Source: Ceratothoa steindachneri (Eukaryota; Arthropoda; Malacostraca; Isopoda; Cymothoidae). Taken from it: a stretch of DNA of 64,000 nucleotides. This document shows, one piece after another, positions 61,830-64,000 of this stretch; the first letter of the stretch is position 1; every line of letters starts with the position of its first letter. Position numbers and translations under genes: made by a program. The stretch covers positions 68,870,160-68,934,159 of the forward strand of contig OZ018329.1 in NCBI GenBank assembly GCA_963969495.1, in the 5' to 3' direction. Below the pieces are notes generated by a model that saw only the letters and a program-made list of their open reading frames with translations, searched no databases and was not told where the DNA came from.

Positions 61830-64000
61830 GAACGTCGATGTTAAAACGCAAAGGTAAGGTTGGAAGCGAGCAAAGGAGTTGGAGAAGAAGAAGCACAGTG
61901 AAGAAAAGCACCTAAAAGAGATATCAAAATTAAATTTATATTTTCATATCAGTGAGAAAGATGCCACTGATTATACTGATATTGTTGTTTCGCCTTCAGC
62001 ACAAGTGGAGAGAAACCACAAGTAGCCTGCTGTTAAATCCGAAGCATCTTACGCTGTCGAAGATAAGGCCAACACCGCTTCAATAACAATTCCAACGGAT
62101 GTTGGGGATTTGAGTGACATAACAGACCATTTAGTGATATTTGATCAGAGTGGGAGCAAACCATTTTCGAAACTTGGCAGATCTGGAAACAAAGCGGGAA
62201 TTCTCTGGTGTGAATCGTTTTTTTTTTAAATTCCAGTGCCTTCCAACGGATTTTACCGAATGGAGAGGGGGTTCATCATAACTGGCTTGTGTATTCTCTA
62301 GCCAAAGCTTGTGTTTTCACTTCCCTCGCATTCTGTTTTCACCTGACCGTATACAGCTTTTGGGGTAAAGATTTAAAGATTGGGAGAATATGTTTCAGTA
62401 TTCAAAATCGCACGAAACCAGTCCAAAGTACATCAAGTCAGTTCTGACATTATGTCAGCGCAATGTTGATGCTGGGCAAGTAGATGAGCAGTTACATCAA
62501 GACAGGCTGGACCAGACCAACTAATGGAAAAACATTCTGTCACGCTGCGTTGGGATAATTATTTTTATCTTTGAAAGAGGTCTGGCTGTTTGAGGTAGCG
62601 AAGTTGTCGGATCTAAAGACAACAGCAATCATTGGGACATCTTAGAGCTTATTAAGCAATTTGATCCTTTTTTGTCCCAACATATTTGTGCATATGCCAA
62701 TCGCAAACGTGGCCACACATCTTACCTGTCAAAAACAATTTGCGAAGAACTATGTAATTATTATGATGGGTAAACGAGATCTTAGTGTCATCAAGGATGA
62801 GATTGCCAAGTCGAAATATTTTTCAGTTTCTGTGGATTCTACTCCAGTTAACCATCATTCTGCGCTACGTAAATATGGTGGATCACCAGCCAGTAGAACG
62901 TTTTCTTACTTTCATACCAATCTCCAGTCACAGGACAGAATCTAGCTGACACTCTGCTTCAATTTATGTGTACTGGTTATTATATTGTTGACCTAGATAG
63001 CATATAAATATACTATCCTGTACACATAAATTTGCTTGAAAGAATAAAGGTTGAATTTTTAAAATTCGGCCTACTTGACGGAATGCAGTAAACACACGAG
63101 GGATTTGAATACAAGATCGTACGAAAATAAATTGTATTTAAGAATTCACAAATGAAAACAAAAAGAGATAATCGATTGATATAATACTAGATGCAAATTG
63201 GTATACAACGAGATATTAAAAGCATATTAAATAGATGTAAGAGGTATTTAACAGGATTGGGTATTAACACGATCACAAATGGTAACACGTAAATTGGGGT
63301 CGTGCGGGACGAGAGAGAAAACACAATGAGGAAGAGCAAGGTTGGTTGGAACTTATTTTAAGCAAGGCGCTTCCAATAGTGCTCAGCAATTTAAGAAAGT
63401 TTGCCGTAATTCTAGGGGAATTGTTTAATATAGGGCAATTATAAATTGAATTATATATATATTGTTTGATTTATCAATCCGCTTCAGTTGGATTTATATT
63501 ACATATACAAATTACTTTGAATTACTGCGGAATTACATGATAACATAAATTGATTTTAATTACTTTTAGTACTACAGAATTACATAACATAAATTATTTT
63601 ATTTACTACTGGAGTACTGCAGATTATAAGAATCTAGCAGTGCTGCACAATACTTACGAGATCCTGAAATCAACTTTGAAAATTGCCGTGCTCAGAATTG
63701 CGATAATGCCAGTAATATTCTGGTAAATATACTGTAATGAAGCAAATTTTGAACAACAATAACAGTATAGTGGATTATATTCCTTGCGCAGGCTATTCTA
63801 AATTTAATTTGACAGTCAGCTGTGGCCTGTAGCGTTGAATCTGTTTCCTTTTTCAATCCTTCGGAAGCTAGTTCCGAAACACACATCGGATACGCGGTGG
63901 TGGTCTGCTCGGTCTGATGCTACAAAAGCAGTTTTGATGGGGGGTATCATGAGTTTAAAAGTGCTTTGCAGGAGATCTCAGAGGATGCTACTCAGAACGG
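61830..64000 (+). pseudogene. hAT/ZMYM-like transposase gene (TTF finger, DUF4371-type), broken and running off the window
   Basis: Segments in order match ZMYM1/5-like hAT proteins: a basic Lys/Glu-rich N terminus (61845-61925), V-V-S-P-S-A-Q (about 61985-62005), a diverged TTF-finger region (62260-62400), a S-V-L-T-L-C-Q-R-N-V-D-A-G motif (62440-62480), E-R-G-L-A-V (62573-62590) and D-I-L-E-L-I-K-Q-F-D-P-F (62638-62675). Then come Y-L-S-K-T-I-C-E-E (62724-62750), I-A-K-S-K-Y-F-S-V-S-V-D-S-T-P (62805-62845, with the first catalytic Asp) and A-D-T-L-L-Q-F (62945-62965). After about 690 unrelated bases, C-D-N-A-S-N-I (63693-63720), Y-I-P-C-A-G (63778-63795) and a R-W-W-S-A-R-S-D-A-T-K-A segment (63897-63935) follow. 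Multiple stops and shifts. Confidence 0.7.
62990..63680. other. Foreign AT-rich segment splitting the hAT/ZMYM-like gene
   Basis: The protein similarity stops at about 62990 and resumes at about 63680 with no coding loss larger than a few residues. The intervening 690 bp has no similarity to the gene and is AT-rich. It is an insertion or intron; clean duplications or GT-AG borders were not identified. Confidence 0.45.

Noticed and set aside
1..64000. CRISPR array, bacterial operon, toxin-antitoxin or phage-defence system
   Set aside because: The window is eukaryotic; direct repeats are microsatellites, LTR-like repeats or transposon units, and no such genes are present.

Overview
This is a eukaryotic, almost certainly metazoan, window. 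It has GT-AG introns of up to 13 kb, several animal LINE clades, hAT elements with 8-bp target duplications, and long (CT)n and (TA)n microsatellites. The retroelement mix suggests an arthropod, perhaps a crustacean, but the sequence alone does not fix the species. One 200-base N gap lies at 48893-49092. No rRNA, CRISPR or convincing tRNA gene was seen.

Only one apparently intact host gene is visible. It is the C-terminal half of a thimet oligopeptidase/neurolysin-type M3 zinc metallopeptidase on the + strand, split over six exons (10491-10595, 17394-17516, 30718-30855, 31531-31605, 36232-36669, 39197-39397). All junctions are phase 0 with GT-AG borders, and together the exons encode 359 residues with the HEFGH zinc site intact. 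The N-terminal exons must lie before the window or in a part I could not read.

The rest is dominated by decayed transposable elements, which fill most of the introns and flanks. I group the LINEs by signature. LINE-A is CR1-like, in at least three divergent subfamilies (4.4-7.3 kb minus; 25.2-26.9, 39.8-40.9, 49.1-50.6, 50.7-52.9 and 53.9-58.8 kb plus). LINE-B is an I-superfamily family with CCHC gag, endonuclease, RT and RNase H; it has many broken copies (1-2.6, 10.6, 12.6-16.7, 25.0-28.2, 29.1, 33.3-35.9, 37.0-39.0 and 46.5-48.5 kb plus; 41.6-46.1 kb minus). LINE-C is a nearly full-length I-superfamily element at about 18.9-25.0 kb. LINE-D is L2/Crack-like (8.9-10.5 kb minus). There are RTE-like remnants at 3.8-8.7, 30.3 and 32.0-33.3 kb and an unclassified RT remnant at 17.9-18.7 kb.

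Non-LINE elements are often precisely bounded. There are two non-autonomous hAT elements with perfect 8-bp duplications (14620-15457 and 60229-60950). A 748-bp inverted-repeat element (46692-47439) and a 475-bp miniature LTR (TRIM-like) element (47673-48147) both lie inside one LINE-B copy. A 248-bp SINE-like insertion splits the RT of a CR1 element (56730-56977). A broken hAT/ZMYM-like transposase gene runs off the right edge (61830-64000).

The most interesting theme is that three unrelated LINE groups (A, B, D) end in strong 3' hairpins. Paired-base changes between copies in A and B suggest selected RNA structures for 3'-end recognition. I found no evidence for a prokaryote-style defence or biosynthetic system.
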